Part shown: piece by piece, positions 35,830-44,908 of the stretch | Layout: the number at the start of each line of letters is the position of its first letter | How positions within the stretch are numbered: the first letter of the stretch is position 1 | Origin: Trichloromonas sp034006665 | GTDB taxonomy: Bacteria > Desulfobacterota > Desulfuromonadia > Desulfuromonadales > Trichloromonadaceae | Length of the DNA stretch: 64,000 nucleotides | Direction of reading: 5' to 3' | Assembly (NCBI RefSeq): GCF_034006665.1 | Contig: NZ_JAVESI010000007.1 | Coordinates: 30,557-94,556 of the forward strand | Translations under genes and position numbers: made by a program | The notes under the pieces: model-generated | Seen by the model: the letters and a program-made list of their open reading frames with translations, nothing else | The model's database searches: none | What the model was told of the DNA's origin: nothing

Positions 35830-36089
35830 CGTGGTCTCCTGAAAGCCGCTTCAGGCGTCCCATTCCTTGACGGGCAGGCTCACCGCGACTTTGACCGGAA
35901 ACCTCATTCTGCTAATGTTGGTCAATAGCTCAAAACGCTGTTTCGCTCACCCTAGAGATAAACAAGGGGCTTACCGAAAAGCTACGTTTATATATTAGCA
36001 GGGGCTTATTCTTTGTCAATGAAAATATTCCAAACACTATTCTGCTGTTATTTTTCACGATGTGTCGATCTATTTTAAAACATCTCGCC

Positions 36090-37076
36090 ATGACCGTGCC
36101 CAAGAATTTCTTTCAGCGTAAAATCCATCGTTATCTGCCTTCCCCAAAGGACGAGGGTCTGCGTCTTGATCAGTATCTGGCTTTCTGTTCCGATGAACTC
36201 TCCCGAACGCTGGTGCGAAAGCTCGTTGATCTCGGCGGCGTCCATGTCGGCGGGCGGCGCATACGCAAGTGTGCTCATCCCGTTCATGCGGGAGAGGGGG
36301 TCGAGGTCTATGTCGACGGTCTCCCCCTTGATCCATTCGAACTTCGGGATGGCGATATCCTCTATCGCGACCGCTTCTTGATCGCGGTCAACAAGCCGGC
36401 GGGAGTCGATACCCAACCGACCCCGGCCCGATATCGGGGAACTCTCTATGAGGCTCTGCTGCGCTATCTTCATGATCCTTATCGGCCCAAGGACATTCCC
36501 GAGATCGGCATGGCCCAGCGTCTCGACCGGGATACTTCGGGGGTGCTGCTCTTCTCCATCCACCGGCAGGCCCATAGTGGGCTGACCCAGGCTATCGCCG
36601 AACGGGCGGCGAAGAAGACCTACCTCGCCCTAGTCGCCGGAACCATGCCCGCCTCTTGTGGAGAATTCCGTTCCCTGCTTGCTCGCAATCGCGCTTCAAA
36701 CCTGGTGCGTTCGGTCTCAAAGGGGGGGAAGGAGGCCGTTACCCGCTATCGGGTCGTGCGGGAGTGGGAGGGGGTCTCCCTGCTCGAAATCGACCTATTG
36801 ACCGGCCGTTCCCACCAGATTCGCGCCCATCTTTCTGAGGCGGGGCATCCCCTTCTTGGGGATCAGCGCTACGGCGGGCCCACAATATTTGCCGGGCAGA
36901 AGATTCTTCGGCAGATGCTGCACAGCCTTCGACTCAGCCTTGTTCACCCCGTGGATCGGCATGAGATTACGGTTGAGGCGCCGCTGTCCGCGGATTTTCA
37001 GGCGCTTGTCGATCACCTCAATGATGGTGTAAACGCCTGTTCCTTAAACAATCCCTTCCTCTCACGAAATGCCTAA
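36090..37076 (+). CDS. RluA-family pseudouridine synthase
   Basis: 328 aa from ATG 36090 (ATG 36060 possible; neither has a clear ribosome-binding site). An N-terminal S4 RNA-binding domain (about 20-80) is followed by the catalytic domain with NKPAGVDTQPT, the active-site RLDRDTSGVLLF containing the catalytic aspartate, and LLTGRSHQIRAHLSEAGHPLLGDQRYGG. The residue before RLD is Q rather than the usual H. The RNA target (rRNA or tRNA uridine) cannot be told. lgt follows after 10 bp. Confidence 0.92.
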   Translation: MTVPKNFFQRKIHRYLPSPKDEGLRLDQYLAFCSDELSRTLVRKLVDLGGVHVGGRRIRKCAHPVHAGEGVEVYVDGLPLDPFELRDGDILYRDRFLIAVNKPAGVDTQPTPARYRGTLYEALLRYLHDPYRPKDIPEIGMAQRLDRDTSGVLLFSIHRQAHSGLTQAIAERAAKKTYLALVAGTMPASCGEFRSLLARNRASNLVRSVSKGGKEAVTRYRVVREWEGVSLLEIDLLTGRSHQIRAHLSEAGHPLLGDQRYGGPTIFAGQKILRQMLHSLRLSLVHPVDRHEITVEAPLSADFQALVDHLNDGVNACSLNNPFLSRNA

Positions 37077-37086
37077 AGGATTCACC

Positions 37087-37875
37087 ATGAACGCCGTTTT
37101 CCCCCAGATTGATCCGGTGATCTTCCAAGTCGGCCCACTGGCGGTTCGTTGGTACGGGTTGATGTATCTGCTCGGTTTTATCGGCGCTTATTTCGTGATC
37201 CGTCATCTTGCCCAGCGGCGGAATCTGGATCTTTCCCCGGATCAACTCTCCGATCTCCTCTTCTATGGGGTTCTCGGCGTCATTCTCGGCGGCCGCCTGG
37301 GCTATACCCTCTTTTACAATTTCGCTTATTACTTCCGACATCCCCTAGAGGTATTTTCGGTATGGGAAGGAGGGATGAGTTTCCACGGCGGACTTCTCGG
37401 CGTGGTTGTCGCCGCTCTGATTTACTGTAGACGCCGGTGTCTGCCGACGTTTCTGGTGGGGGATATCCTAGTGACCGCCGCCCCCGTCGGTCTTGGCCTT
37501 GGCCGGGTCGGAAACTTCATCAATGGTGAACTGTGGGGACGTGTCACCAGTCACCCTTGGGGGATGGTTTTCCCCGACGCCGGTCTTGATCCCCGCCACC
37601 CCAGTCAACTCTACGAAGCGGTGGGGGAGGGCCCTCTGCTCTTTCTGCTCCTCTATGGACTACATCGCCTGAAGGTGCCGCACGGCGTAGTCTTCTTCAG
37701 TTTCTTTTTCGCTTACGGTGCGATTCGTTTCGTTCTGGAATTTTTCCGGCAGCCCGACGCCCACCTCGGTTTTCTTTGGGGTGGAGCGACCATGGGACAG
37801 CTTCTTTGTCTGCCGATGATATTTTTCGGGGGCATCGGTTTGATTGTGGTTCTGAAAAGGAAAGGGCGACAATGA
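37087..37875 (+). CDS. lgt: Prolipoprotein diacylglyceryl transferase
   Basis: 262 aa, about seven helices, start at ATG 37087 with AAAGGA at 7 bp. The Lgt signature is GLGLGRVGNFINGELWGR; FQVGPLAVRWYGLMYLLGF and EGGMSFHGGLLG, with the essential histidine, are conserved. It transfers diacylglycerol to the lipobox cysteine of prolipoproteins, first step of lipoprotein maturation. The window contains several predicted lipoproteins. The stop overlaps the HAD gene by 4 bp. Confidence 0.97.
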   Translation: MNAVFPQIDPVIFQVGPLAVRWYGLMYLLGFIGAYFVIRHLAQRRNLDLSPDQLSDLLFYGVLGVILGGRLGYTLFYNFAYYFRHPLEVFSVWEGGMSFHGGLLGVVVAALIYCRRRCLPTFLVGDILVTAAPVGLGLGRVGNFINGELWGRVTSHPWGMVFPDAGLDPRHPSQLYEAVGEGPLLFLLLYGLHRLKVPHGVVFFSFFFAYGAIRFVLEFFRQPDAHLGFLWGGATMGQLLCLPMIFFGGIGLIVVLKRKGRQ

Positions 37876-38513
37876 GCGGCTTCAAGGGTATTGTCTACGA
37901 CTGCGACGGGGTGCTGTTCGAAAGTCGCCAGGCCAATCTCGCCTATTATAATCGGGTTCAGGACTATTTCGGCGAGCCCCGGGTTCATCCCGAGGATCAA
38001 GTGCGCGCCCATCTCTGCCATACGGCCGCCAGCCCCCGAGTTTTCGAGGTTCTCCTCGGTTCCGAGCGGGTCACAGAGGCCTTGGCCTACGCCGCGACGG
38101 TGGACTATCGTCAGTTCATTCCATACATGGAACCCGAACCGGGTATGGTCGACGCTCTCGCGATCCTGGCACGGCGTCTGCCGCTGGCGGTGGCCACCAA
38201 TCGCCGGACGAGCATGCCGGAAATCCTGCGTCACTTCAATCTCGGCGATTATTTCAGCGTGGTGGTAACGAGTCGCGATGTTCTGCGCCCCAAACCTTTT
38301 CCGGACATGTTGCTGCTGGCGGCGGAGCAGTTAGGGCAACGACCGGAGGATCTGCTTTTTGTCGGTGATTCCGAACTGGATAGGGAAGCCGCCGCGGCGG
38401 CGGGTATCCCTTTTGTCTCGTATAAGGAAGAGATCGGAGCCGATATCCACGTGCGCCATCATGCCGATGTGGTACGGCTGGTGCTAGGCCGGGAAGGGGT
38501 GCCGGGAGCTTAG
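37872..38513 (+). CDS. HAD-superfamily hydrolase
   Basis: 213 aa. HAD motif I is VYDCDGVLFES (nucleophile and acid aspartates), motif II lies in VATNRRT, motif III lysine in RPKPFPDM, and motif IV in LFVGDSELDREAA. This resembles phosphoglycolate phosphatase-like members with an alpha-helical cap (about 18-85). The substrate is unknown. The ATG overlaps the lgt stop, so it is in the same transcript. Confidence 0.88.
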   Translation: MSGFKGIVYDCDGVLFESRQANLAYYNRVQDYFGEPRVHPEDQVRAHLCHTAASPRVFEVLLGSERVTEALAYAATVDYRQFIPYMEPEPGMVDALAILARRLPLAVATNRRTSMPEILRHFNLGDYFSVVVTSRDVLRPKPFPDMLLLAAEQLGQRPEDLLFVGDSELDREAAAAAGIPFVSYKEEIGADIHVRHHADVVRLVLGREGVPGA

Positions 38514-38543
38514 GGGGAGGGGGCTGGTATTGGGGACCGAGGT

Positions 38544-38966
38544 TCAGGTCAGGGTTTTCTGCATCTCCAGCACATTGCCATAGTCATGCTTCTCATAAGT
38601 GACCCGGTCCATCAAGGTGCGGATGATATAGATTCCTCGGCCATGATCTTCCAGATTCTGGAAGTCGGGAACGGGAAGAGAGTTGACGTCGAATCCCTGC
38701 CCCTGGTCGTAGACCTTGATGTTGAGAACGCGGTCGGCAAAGGTGATGGCGATATGGACTTCCTTGTCGGGATCGCCTTCGTTGGCGTGGCAGATGGCAT
38801 TAGCCATCGCTTCGGTCAAAACCAGATTGAGGTGATAGGCCAGTTCCTCGCGGTCCCCATGATATTTTTTCAAGGTGCGGGCGATATCCTCGCCGATCTT
38901 GCCGATCAATCCCAGGTAGCGGGTCTGGTTGGGAACCTTGATGTCCACCTCGATCTTTTCGTTCAT
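38544..38966 (-). CDS. RsbW-like anti-sigma factor / serine-protein kinase
   Basis: 140 aa GHKL-fold ATP-binding protein. The N box is in LNLVLTEAMANAICHANEGD, G1 around VYDQGQGFDV, and G2 in DHGRGIYIIRTLMD. In partner-switching systems such kinases hold a sigma factor and phosphorylate a STAS antagonist. It lies downstream of the STAS gene on the same strand, as expected for a pair. It is the last gene of the reverse-strand block. No sigma factor gene is adjacent. Confidence 0.9.
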   Translation of the reverse strand: MNEKIEVDIKVPNQTRYLGLIGKIGEDIARTLKKYHGDREELAYHLNLVLTEAMANAICHANEGDPDKEVHIAITFADRVLNIKVYDQGQGFDVNSLPVPDFQNLEDHGRGIYIIRTLMDRVTYEKHDYGNVLEMQKTLT

Positions 38967-39033
38967 AAAATCCTCGGTAAATGGCGGCTAAGTCCCCCAG
39001 GGGCCGGTTGACCCCCGGGGGGCGGGCCTTGAT

Positions 39034-39369
39034 TCAGAAACTGGCCAGGGCTTCGGCGGTGTCGGGAAAGATCTCGAACACCCGGTGCAGACGGGTCAGT
39101 TCAAACATCGACTTGACTTGGGTCTGGAGGCCGCACAGTTTGAGATTGCCGTTACGGGCGCTGGCATTCTTGAAGCCCGAAACCAGCGCCCCCAGCCCCG
39201 AGGAGTCAACGAAACGCACATCGTGGAGCGCCACCACGATATTGTTTTTGCCTTCCTCGAAGAGGCTCAGCATCTGGCTTTTCAGTTCGCCGCTGTTGTG
39301 CGCATCCAGACGTTCTTCCTTGACCTCGATCAGGATGACCGCCTCTTTTTCCACGATATTCAGCATCAT
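39034..39369 (-). CDS. STAS-domain anti-sigma factor antagonist
   Basis: 111 aa. The STAS core is visible: ILIEVKEERLDAHNSGELKSQM, then ALHDVRFVDSSGLGALVSGF. The phosphorylatable serine is expected in the DSSGLGAL loop. AGGAGGT precedes the start. It is encoded between the SpoIIE-type phosphatase fusion and the RsbW-like kinase, giving a complete phosphatase-antagonist-kinase switch. Confidence 0.93.
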   Translation of the reverse strand: MMLNIVEKEAVILIEVKEERLDAHNSGELKSQMLSLFEEGKNNIVVALHDVRFVDSSGLGALVSGFKNASARNGNLKLCGLQTQVKSMFELTRLHRVFEIFPDTAEALASF

Positions 39370-39496
39370 GTCTAGTTGACCTCCTAGTGACTGGATAAAA
39401 TCTTCTTCCGCGCTAAGCGTCTTGCCTGTTTTCCTCTATCCCCCCTGAATCGTTACGAGTTCCTTTTTTCAATCTTAACATAGCCGGCAGCGAGTG

Positions 39497-42400
39497 TCAT
39501 GCTTGAGTTTTCGCTTCTTCCCACACCGGGATGGGGGCGTCGAGCGCGGTGGCCTTCATGACGACCAGGGAGACATCGTCCTGGAAATTCGGCATGCCGG
39601 TGTAGATGCGAACCTGCGCGAGTAGGGTATCGATGATCTTTTGCGGAGATTCCGGCTGCAATTCGTGCAGCAGGCTGCACAGTCGTTCATCGCCAAAGAG
39701 TTCCCCCTGGGGATTTTCGGCCTCGATGATACCGTCGGTATAGAGCAGCAGGAGGTCTCCAGGAGTCAAAAAGGCGGTCTTCTCTTCGAACTCCACCTGG
39801 GTTTTAATGCCGAGAATCAAACCTTCGGCATCCAGGCGCTCACAGGACCGGTTGCCCTGGCGGAGAATGATGGGGGGGTTGTGCCCGGCGCTGGCGTAGG
39901 TGAAGCGTCCGCTGTCGATATCGTATTTGAGGTAGAACATGGTGATGAAAAGCTCGGCTCCGGTCAGATCCTGATAAAAGAACTCGTTCAAGGCTTTCAT
40001 CACTCCGGCGGCGCTGGCGAGATTTTTCGCTTTGGCCTGGATGAAGGTGCGGGTTTCCGCCATGATCAGGGCAGCGCCGACATTGTGCCCGGAAACGTCG
40101 GCGATGACCAGATCCAGGGTGCCGTCTCCGTGGTGAAGGAAGTCGTAGTAATCGCCGCCGACCTGGCGTGCGGGGACGCAGATCCCGGCCAGTGTCAGGC
40201 CGGGGATGGCCGGGACGGTGCGGGGGAGAAGGCTGAGTTGAATGGTTTTGGCGATCTGAAGTTCCCGCTCATGCTCTTTGGCGGCGATGAGTTTTTCGGT
40301 TTGATGGGCATTGCGCCAGGCGACTCCCACCTGACCGGCAAGGCTCTTGAAAAGTTCGATAAACTCACTGGTAAAAATGCCTTTCGACGACTTGCTTAAG
40401 GCGGAAAGAACGCCGATCGGTTGCCCTTCGATCACGATGGGGGCATGGGCGAAGGAGAGGATGCCTTCGCGGTGAATGATATGCGCGGTCTGGGGTTTAT
40501 CGAGAACATCCGTATCGTTGACAACGGTGACCCGGTTGCCGAGAAAGGTTTCGCCGATATAGGTATTCGTGTTCAGCTCACGCTCGGCGGCACCGAGATG
40601 GTCTGAACTCATCCCCCGCTGACTGCGCACCGTGAGAAGGTTGGTTGCCGGGTCGAGGATCCGGATTACGCACAGGTCAAATTTGAACTGCTGCTGCATC
40701 AGATCGAGAATATTGTCGAAGATGTCCTGAATGTCGGCGCCGCTGGCCACGACCCGCGCCGCTTCGTAAAGAACGCTGAGCTGTTCGCGACTGGCGGTGC
40801 GGCTAAGGGTGACCGTGCCGAAGATGTCGAAGACATCCTCCATGTGGCTGCCGCGGGTCTCCAGATAGTTTTCGATGATGATGCGCGCCGGCGCGGCGCC
40901 GACCGAACCGGCCAAGGTTCGTTCGGTAAAACGTTTCAGGTTGGGGATTTCGTATTCGGAGAGGCTTCCCTTTTCATCAATCTCGCGATTCCCGAGATAT
41001 TCGGCGATGGCCGTATGCGCTTGTTTTTCGCCGATGAATTTTGACATCAGTTCGACGAATTCAATAATCGTCGGGGCTCTGCTGATGCGTTTCCGTTGCG
41101 CGGGCTCGGTTGCCGGAACGAGGGCATCGACGAATTTAACGGCCTGTTCCTTCTCCCGGGTATCGGGATGGCCGAACAGGGAGAAGGTCAAAAAGGCTCC
41201 GAGGTTGAAAAACATGGTCCAGAAAAGGGCGTGGGTCCAGATATCGAAACCGGCCAGACCGAAGAGTTCCAGCGGGCGCAGCAGGGTGATGCCGAACAGT
41301 CCCTGCTCGATGATATTCTGGGCGATCCATCCGGATTGGGCGAAAAAAGGGATCATTAGGGTGTAAAACCAGACGATGAAGCCGAGGATCAGTCCCCAGA
41401 GGGCGCCGCGGCGGGTGGCCCGTTTCCAGTAGAGTCCGCCGATCATGGCCGGGGCGAACTGGGTGGCGCCGACAAAAGAGATCAGCCCCATATTGACCAG
41501 TGCGGACGAGTCGGCGATGACCAGATAGAAAGCGTATCCGAGAAAAATGACGCTGAGGATACCGAAACGCTTGATGTTGATGAGCAGGACTGAGAGATCT
41601 TGGATATTGATCTTCAACCGGAGAATGATCGGCATGAACAAATGGTTGAGAATCATGGTCGAGAGAGCGACGGAAGAGACCATGACCATGCCGGCGGCGG
41701 CGGAGAAACCGCCGATGAAGACCAGCAGCGAAAGCCAGGGATGACCGGCCTTGTAGGGGATGTCGATGACGAAATAATCGGCCTGGGTTATGTCGCCGCC
41801 GTTGAGCAGCAGTCCTCCGAGGGAGATGGGGATGACGAAGAGATTCATCAGAAACATGTAGGTGGGGAAGCGCCACATGGCACTCTTGATATGCGCTTCG
41901 CTGGAGTTCTCGATCACCATGATATGAAACTGCCGGGGCAGGAACATGAAGGCCATCATGGAAATGAAGGTCATGGTGAACCATTTGGCATAGGGGACCG
42001 CTTCATGCCCCAGCATGTAAAGGTAGCTGCGTTCGGGGAATTCGGCGTTGAAGCGGGCGAAGATGTCGGCGAAGCCGTCAAACATGCCGTAGGTGACAAA
42101 GAGGCCGACGCTGAAGAAGGCGACTAGCTTGATCAGGGACTCGAGGGCGATGGCGGCCACCATCCCTTCATGCCGTTCTGTGGCATCCAGGTGGCGGGCG
42201 CCGAAGAGGACGCCGAAGAGGCCGAGAAAGAGAGCGACAACGAAGGCCGTATCGATGAACGGTGGAATCCAGGGGAGAAGTGCCTGGATATGGTGAGTCA
42301 GGGAGAGTTGGGGGGCTGCGAGGAGATCGAAGGTGCGGGAGACCGCCTTGAGCTGCAGGGCGATATACGGCATGATGGCAAGAACGGTGAAAATGGTCAC

Positions 42401-42757
42401 CACCGCCCCGAGAGCGGGGGATTTGCCATAGCGGCTGGAGAGGAAGTCGGCGATACTGACGATATTGTGTTCCTTGCTGATAGTCACCATTTTGCGCAGC
42501 AGGAAACACCAGCTGAAGGCGATCAGGGTCGGCCCGATATAAACGGGTAGAAAGTCGAGTCCGCTGGTGGCGGCTCGGCCGACGCTCCCGTAGAAAGTCC
42601 AGGAAGTCAGATAGACGGAGAGGGAAAGGGCGTAGATGTTGGCGTTCGAAATGATGCTGCGTCCCTCTTCACGGCGCTTGTCGGCATAGTAGGCGACGGC
42701 GAAGAGCAGTCCGAAGTAGAGCAAGGAGATAATGGTGATGATCTCGACGGGAATCAT
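39497..42757 (-). CDS. Sodium/solute symporter-like sensor fused to GAF and SpoIIE (PP2C) phosphatase
   Basis: 1086 aa. Residues 1 to about 530 form about 13 helices of the sodium/solute symporter (SSS/SLC5) family, as in CbrA-type sensors (MFLPRQFHIMVIENSSEAHI, GGFSAAAGMVMVSSVALSTM). A short linker (NLKRFTERTLAGSVGAAPAR) resembles the STAC segment of CbrA-like kinases. GAF follows (about 690-835). The C-terminal PP2C/SpoIIE domain (about 850-1068) keeps its metal-binding aspartates in GGDYYDF, ADVSGHNVGAAL, DGIIEAE and DDVSLVV. Prediction: membrane transport or solute sensing controls dephosphorylation of the neighbouring STAS protein. The ATG at 42757 has GGAAGGAAG upstream and overlaps the previous gene by 4 bp. 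Confidence 0.93.
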   Translation of the reverse strand: MIPVEIITIISLLYFGLLFAVAYYADKRREEGRSIISNANIYALSLSVYLTSWTFYGSVGRAATSGLDFLPVYIGPTLIAFSWCFLLRKMVTISKEHNIVSIADFLSSRYGKSPALGAVVTIFTVLAIMPYIALQLKAVSRTFDLLAAPQLSLTHHIQALLPWIPPFIDTAFVVALFLGLFGVLFGARHLDATERHEGMVAAIALESLIKLVAFFSVGLFVTYGMFDGFADIFARFNAEFPERSYLYMLGHEAVPYAKWFTMTFISMMAFMFLPRQFHIMVIENSSEAHIKSAMWRFPTYMFLMNLFVIPISLGGLLLNGGDITQADYFVIDIPYKAGHPWLSLLVFIGGFSAAAGMVMVSSVALSTMILNHLFMPIILRLKINIQDLSVLLINIKRFGILSVIFLGYAFYLVIADSSALVNMGLISFVGATQFAPAMIGGLYWKRATRRGALWGLILGFIVWFYTLMIPFFAQSGWIAQNIIEQGLFGITLLRPLELFGLAGFDIWTHALFWTMFFNLGAFLTFSLFGHPDTREKEQAVKFVDALVPATEPAQRKRISRAPTIIEFVELMSKFIGEKQAHTAIAEYLGNREIDEKGSLSEYEIPNLKRFTERTLAGSVGAAPARIIIENYLETRGSHMEDVFDIFGTVTLSRTASREQLSVLYEAARVVASGADIQDIFDNILDLMQQQFKFDLCVIRILDPATNLLTVRSQRGMSSDHLGAAERELNTNTYIGETFLGNRVTVVNDTDVLDKPQTAHIIHREGILSFAHAPIVIEGQPIGVLSALSKSSKGIFTSEFIELFKSLAGQVGVAWRNAHQTEKLIAAKEHERELQIAKTIQLSLLPRTVPAIPGLTLAGICVPARQVGGDYYDFLHHGDGTLDLVIADVSGHNVGAALIMAETRTFIQAKAKNLASAAGVMKALNEFFYQDLTGAELFITMFYLKYDIDSGRFTYASAGHNPPIILRQGNRSCERLDAEGLILGIKTQVEFEEKTAFLTPGDLLLLYTDGIIEAENPQGELFGDERLCSLLHELQPESPQKIIDTLLAQVRIYTGMPNFQDDVSLVVMKATALDAPIPVWEEAKTQA

Positions 42758-43104
42758 TCGACGCCGCTTCCTTCCCCGGTTTCTGGAAGTTCCTTGGTCC
42801 CGCTGGAAACGCGACGGGTAAAAAGGTAGATTACTAGGATGGAAAGGGGCCAGCCGAGAAGAAAATAGAGCACCAGCAAGGGGATGCCGAAGAGCGTAAC
42901 GTCCCGGTTGAAGATGTGAATGAAAGGAAAGTTGATTATGATGATGCCGAGGATGAAGAAGATCACCCACGCTTCCTTGAACTGAATTGACGCGGTTTGC
43001 CCACACGCCTGGGGTTGTGGCGGCGGGGACGGCCGTCCTTCAGTCACCGGCGCGGAGGGGCCGGAGCCTTCATTGTGCGCAGGAGGGGAGGGCGCCCTCT
43101 TCAT
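42754..43104 (-). CDS. Small two-helix membrane protein, partner of the symporter-like sensor
   Basis: 116 aa from ATG 43104 (AAGGAGC at 6 bp). The proline-rich N-terminus (about 1-45) is cytoplasmic-like. Two helices follow: WVIFFILGIIIINFPFIHIF and FGIPLLVLYFLLGWPLSILV. Small two-helix proteins are commonly encoded just before SSS transporters. The stop and the sensor ATG overlap (ATGA), so they are coupled. Family not firmly recognised. Confidence 0.8.
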   Translation of the reverse strand: MKRAPSPPAHNEGSGPSAPVTEGRPSPPPQPQACGQTASIQFKEAWVIFFILGIIIINFPFIHIFNRDVTLFGIPLLVLYFLLGWPLSILVIYLFTRRVSSGTKELPETGEGSGVE

Positions 43105-44672
43105 GGCTGCTCCTTCGGAATGTCCTGGGTGGCCAAGCGGCAAATGATCCGCTGCACATTATAGGCAACTTCCTGCCGGGTGTCGACCGGCAAGACACCC
43201 CTTTCATGCTGCGGCGACTGAAAAACCCTTTTCTGCGCTTCCAGCAGTTCCGGTCGTCCGTCCGAAGCGTCGCCGCGCCGCCGGCGTAGGCGTTCAAGCA
43301 GCAGATCGTCGGGACAGTGCATCCAGAGGATCATGCAGGGCCGCCCTCCGCGCCGGGCCAGTTTCCGGAAAGCCTCCCGACGCTCTTGTTCCGCGAAGGA
43401 GGCATCGACAATCACCGTGCGTCCGCCGGCGAGCAGGCTTTCGGCACGCTCGGCCAGTGCGCCGTAGGTATCCTCCGTCGCTCGGCGACTGTACAGGCCT
43501 TCACCAAAGGCTTCGAGATTTCGGGTCAGAGGGGAAAGTCCGACCAGCTCTTTGCGCACTTCGTCGCTGCGCAGATGTTCGGCACCCAGTGCCGCGGCCA
43601 GCTCCGTGGCGAGTACCGATTTTCCCGCTCCCATCAGGCCGCAGGTAAGAATCAGCACGGGAGCGCAGAGATAGCCGAGGGCCAGGCTGAAATAGCGCTG
43701 TCCCCGGAGCACGGCGTCGGCGCGGACAGCGTCGTCGGCTTCGGGATCCTCGGCCAGGAAGCCGAGTACCTTGCCGCGAACCCAGGCCCGATAGCTTTTG
43801 TAGAAGCTGAGCAGGCGCGGCGCGTCGGCATCGGCGCCCCAGGTCTCGTCGTAGGCTTGTCGCAGCTTTTGCGAAAGATCCCGACGGCCACGATAGTCCA
43901 GATCCATCAGCAGGAAGGCGAGATCGGCGAGGCGATCAGCGAGGCGAAAGCGATCGTTGAATTCGATGCAGTCGTAAATGCGGATCGGTTCGGTCAGGCA
44001 GATATGTTCGGCGTGGAGATCGCCGTGCCCGTCAATGACCTGGCCATTGGCCTGGCGGTTTATGAGCAAGGGGGCCTGTTCGGAGAGAAAGCGTTTTACC
44101 CGTTCCTCCATCAGGCGCTGGGCGTCCTCGGTGAGGAGCCGATGGGCCAGGGGGGCGCTTTGTTGCAGGTTTTCTTCCCAGTTTTGCTGAATGCGTGCTA
44201 GATCTGCGTGGATATCGCCGTTGACCGGCGGTTGGGCGCGATGCCAGGCGGCCAGATGTCGGCCCAGGCGCGTCATTTCCCTGGGCAGGGCAGGGTCGTT
44301 TGCCGCCAGAAGGTGGCAGAGCATGCGCTCTGCTGGAAGGCGTTTCATGTGCAGCAGATAATCGACGATTTCTCCCGGGCACTCCGATCCCAGATAAAAC
44401 CGCTCATTCCACCGGCGAATTTCCAGTACATCCAGATAGGTGTCGGGGCAGAGACGCCGGTTGAGGCGCAGTTCTTCCAAACAGTAAAAATGTCGTTTCT
44501 CCAGGGTGGTGAAATCGAGAAACTGGAAATTCACCGGTTTTTTCAGCTTGTAGACATGGTCACGGGTGAAGTAGAGGCGGGAGATGTGCGTTTCCTGAAA
44601 TTCCACCGGCCCCACTTCTCCGGGGTAAAATGAGCTGTCGAGCATGGTCCGATGCAAGGCCGAGTGATACAT
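43101..44672 (-). CDS. Bifunctional aminoglycoside-phosphotransferase-like / P-loop kinase fusion
   Basis: 523 aa from ATG 44672 (GGAG at 6 bp). Residues about 25-340 are APH/choline-kinase-like; the catalytic loop is visible as VIDGHGDLHAEHI, with the metal-binding segment RIYDCIEFNDRF. Residues about 350-520 are a zeta-toxin/gluconokinase-like AAA kinase with Walker A GLMGAGKS and downstream VIVDASFAEQERR. Such fusions are widespread in Desulfuromonadales and usually annotated as AAA ATPase; substrates are unknown. It overlaps the membrane-protein gene by 4 bp and is first gene of the partner-switching block. Confidence 0.85.
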   Translation of the reverse strand: MYHSALHRTMLDSSFYPGEVGPVEFQETHISRLYFTRDHVYKLKKPVNFQFLDFTTLEKRHFYCLEELRLNRRLCPDTYLDVLEIRRWNERFYLGSECPGEIVDYLLHMKRLPAERMLCHLLAANDPALPREMTRLGRHLAAWHRAQPPVNGDIHADLARIQQNWEENLQQSAPLAHRLLTEDAQRLMEERVKRFLSEQAPLLINRQANGQVIDGHGDLHAEHICLTEPIRIYDCIEFNDRFRLADRLADLAFLLMDLDYRGRRDLSQKLRQAYDETWGADADAPRLLSFYKSYRAWVRGKVLGFLAEDPEADDAVRADAVLRGQRYFSLALGYLCAPVLILTCGLMGAGKSVLATELAAALGAEHLRSDEVRKELVGLSPLTRNLEAFGEGLYSRRATEDTYGALAERAESLLAGGRTVIVDASFAEQERREAFRKLARRGGRPCMILWMHCPDDLLLERLRRRRGDASDGRPELLEAQKRVFQSPQHERGVLPVDTRQEVAYNVQRIICRLATQDIPKEQP

Positions 44673-44704
44673 GGTGGCTCCAGCGGGAGAAAGCGTCGTC
44701 ACTG

Positions 44705-44755
44705 ATCCTGAATGTAATTTGTAAGATATTGAATTTACGTAAAACATATCAGGAT
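44705..44755. repeat. Imperfect inverted repeat in a divergent promoter region
   Basis: Arms 44705-44715 and 44744-44755 (ATCCTGAATGT against ACATATCAGGAT) flank about 28 bp that contain the perfect palindrome TTTACGTAAA (44734-44743). It lies directly upstream of the reverse-strand kinase fusion and so may be an operator for that block. Confidence 0.4.
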
Positions 44756-44795
44756 TGCGGGGATTGTAAAGGGGTTCTGGTGCATGGTAAAAGAA

Positions 44796-44824
44796 TTGAC
44801 GCTGGATAGCGGGTATGCTAGTTT
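44796..44824 (+). promoter_or_regulatory. Putative promoter for the TPR lipoprotein gene
   Basis: TTGACG (44796-44801), 17-bp spacer, TAGTTT (44819-44824), 55-85 bp before the candidate start codons. Fair match. Confidence 0.4.
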
Positions 44825-44908
44825 TTTGATGGTTGAATGAAGGTTCTCGCTTCATCGTAAAAACGATTTTATTTTCATGTGTTTTCCCTCTGTCATGGAT
44901 GCCCTCCC

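Noticed and set aside
35633..35863. 76-aa reverse frame next to the thioesterase
   Set aside because: Different frame from the 51-aa candidate, no ribosome-binding site, and it runs into the terminator hairpin.
35830..36059. Possible cyclic-di-GMP (GEMM) riboswitch in the gap before the RluA-family gene
   Set aside because: A GGGACGC-like string occurs on the reverse strand, but the GGCAAACC and tetraloop/receptor elements of GEMM-I are not there.
42758..43006. 83-residue N-terminal extension of the symporter-SpoIIE frame
   Set aside because: It is an alternative frame of the small membrane-protein gene; ATG 42757 has a ribosome-binding site and the expected overlap.
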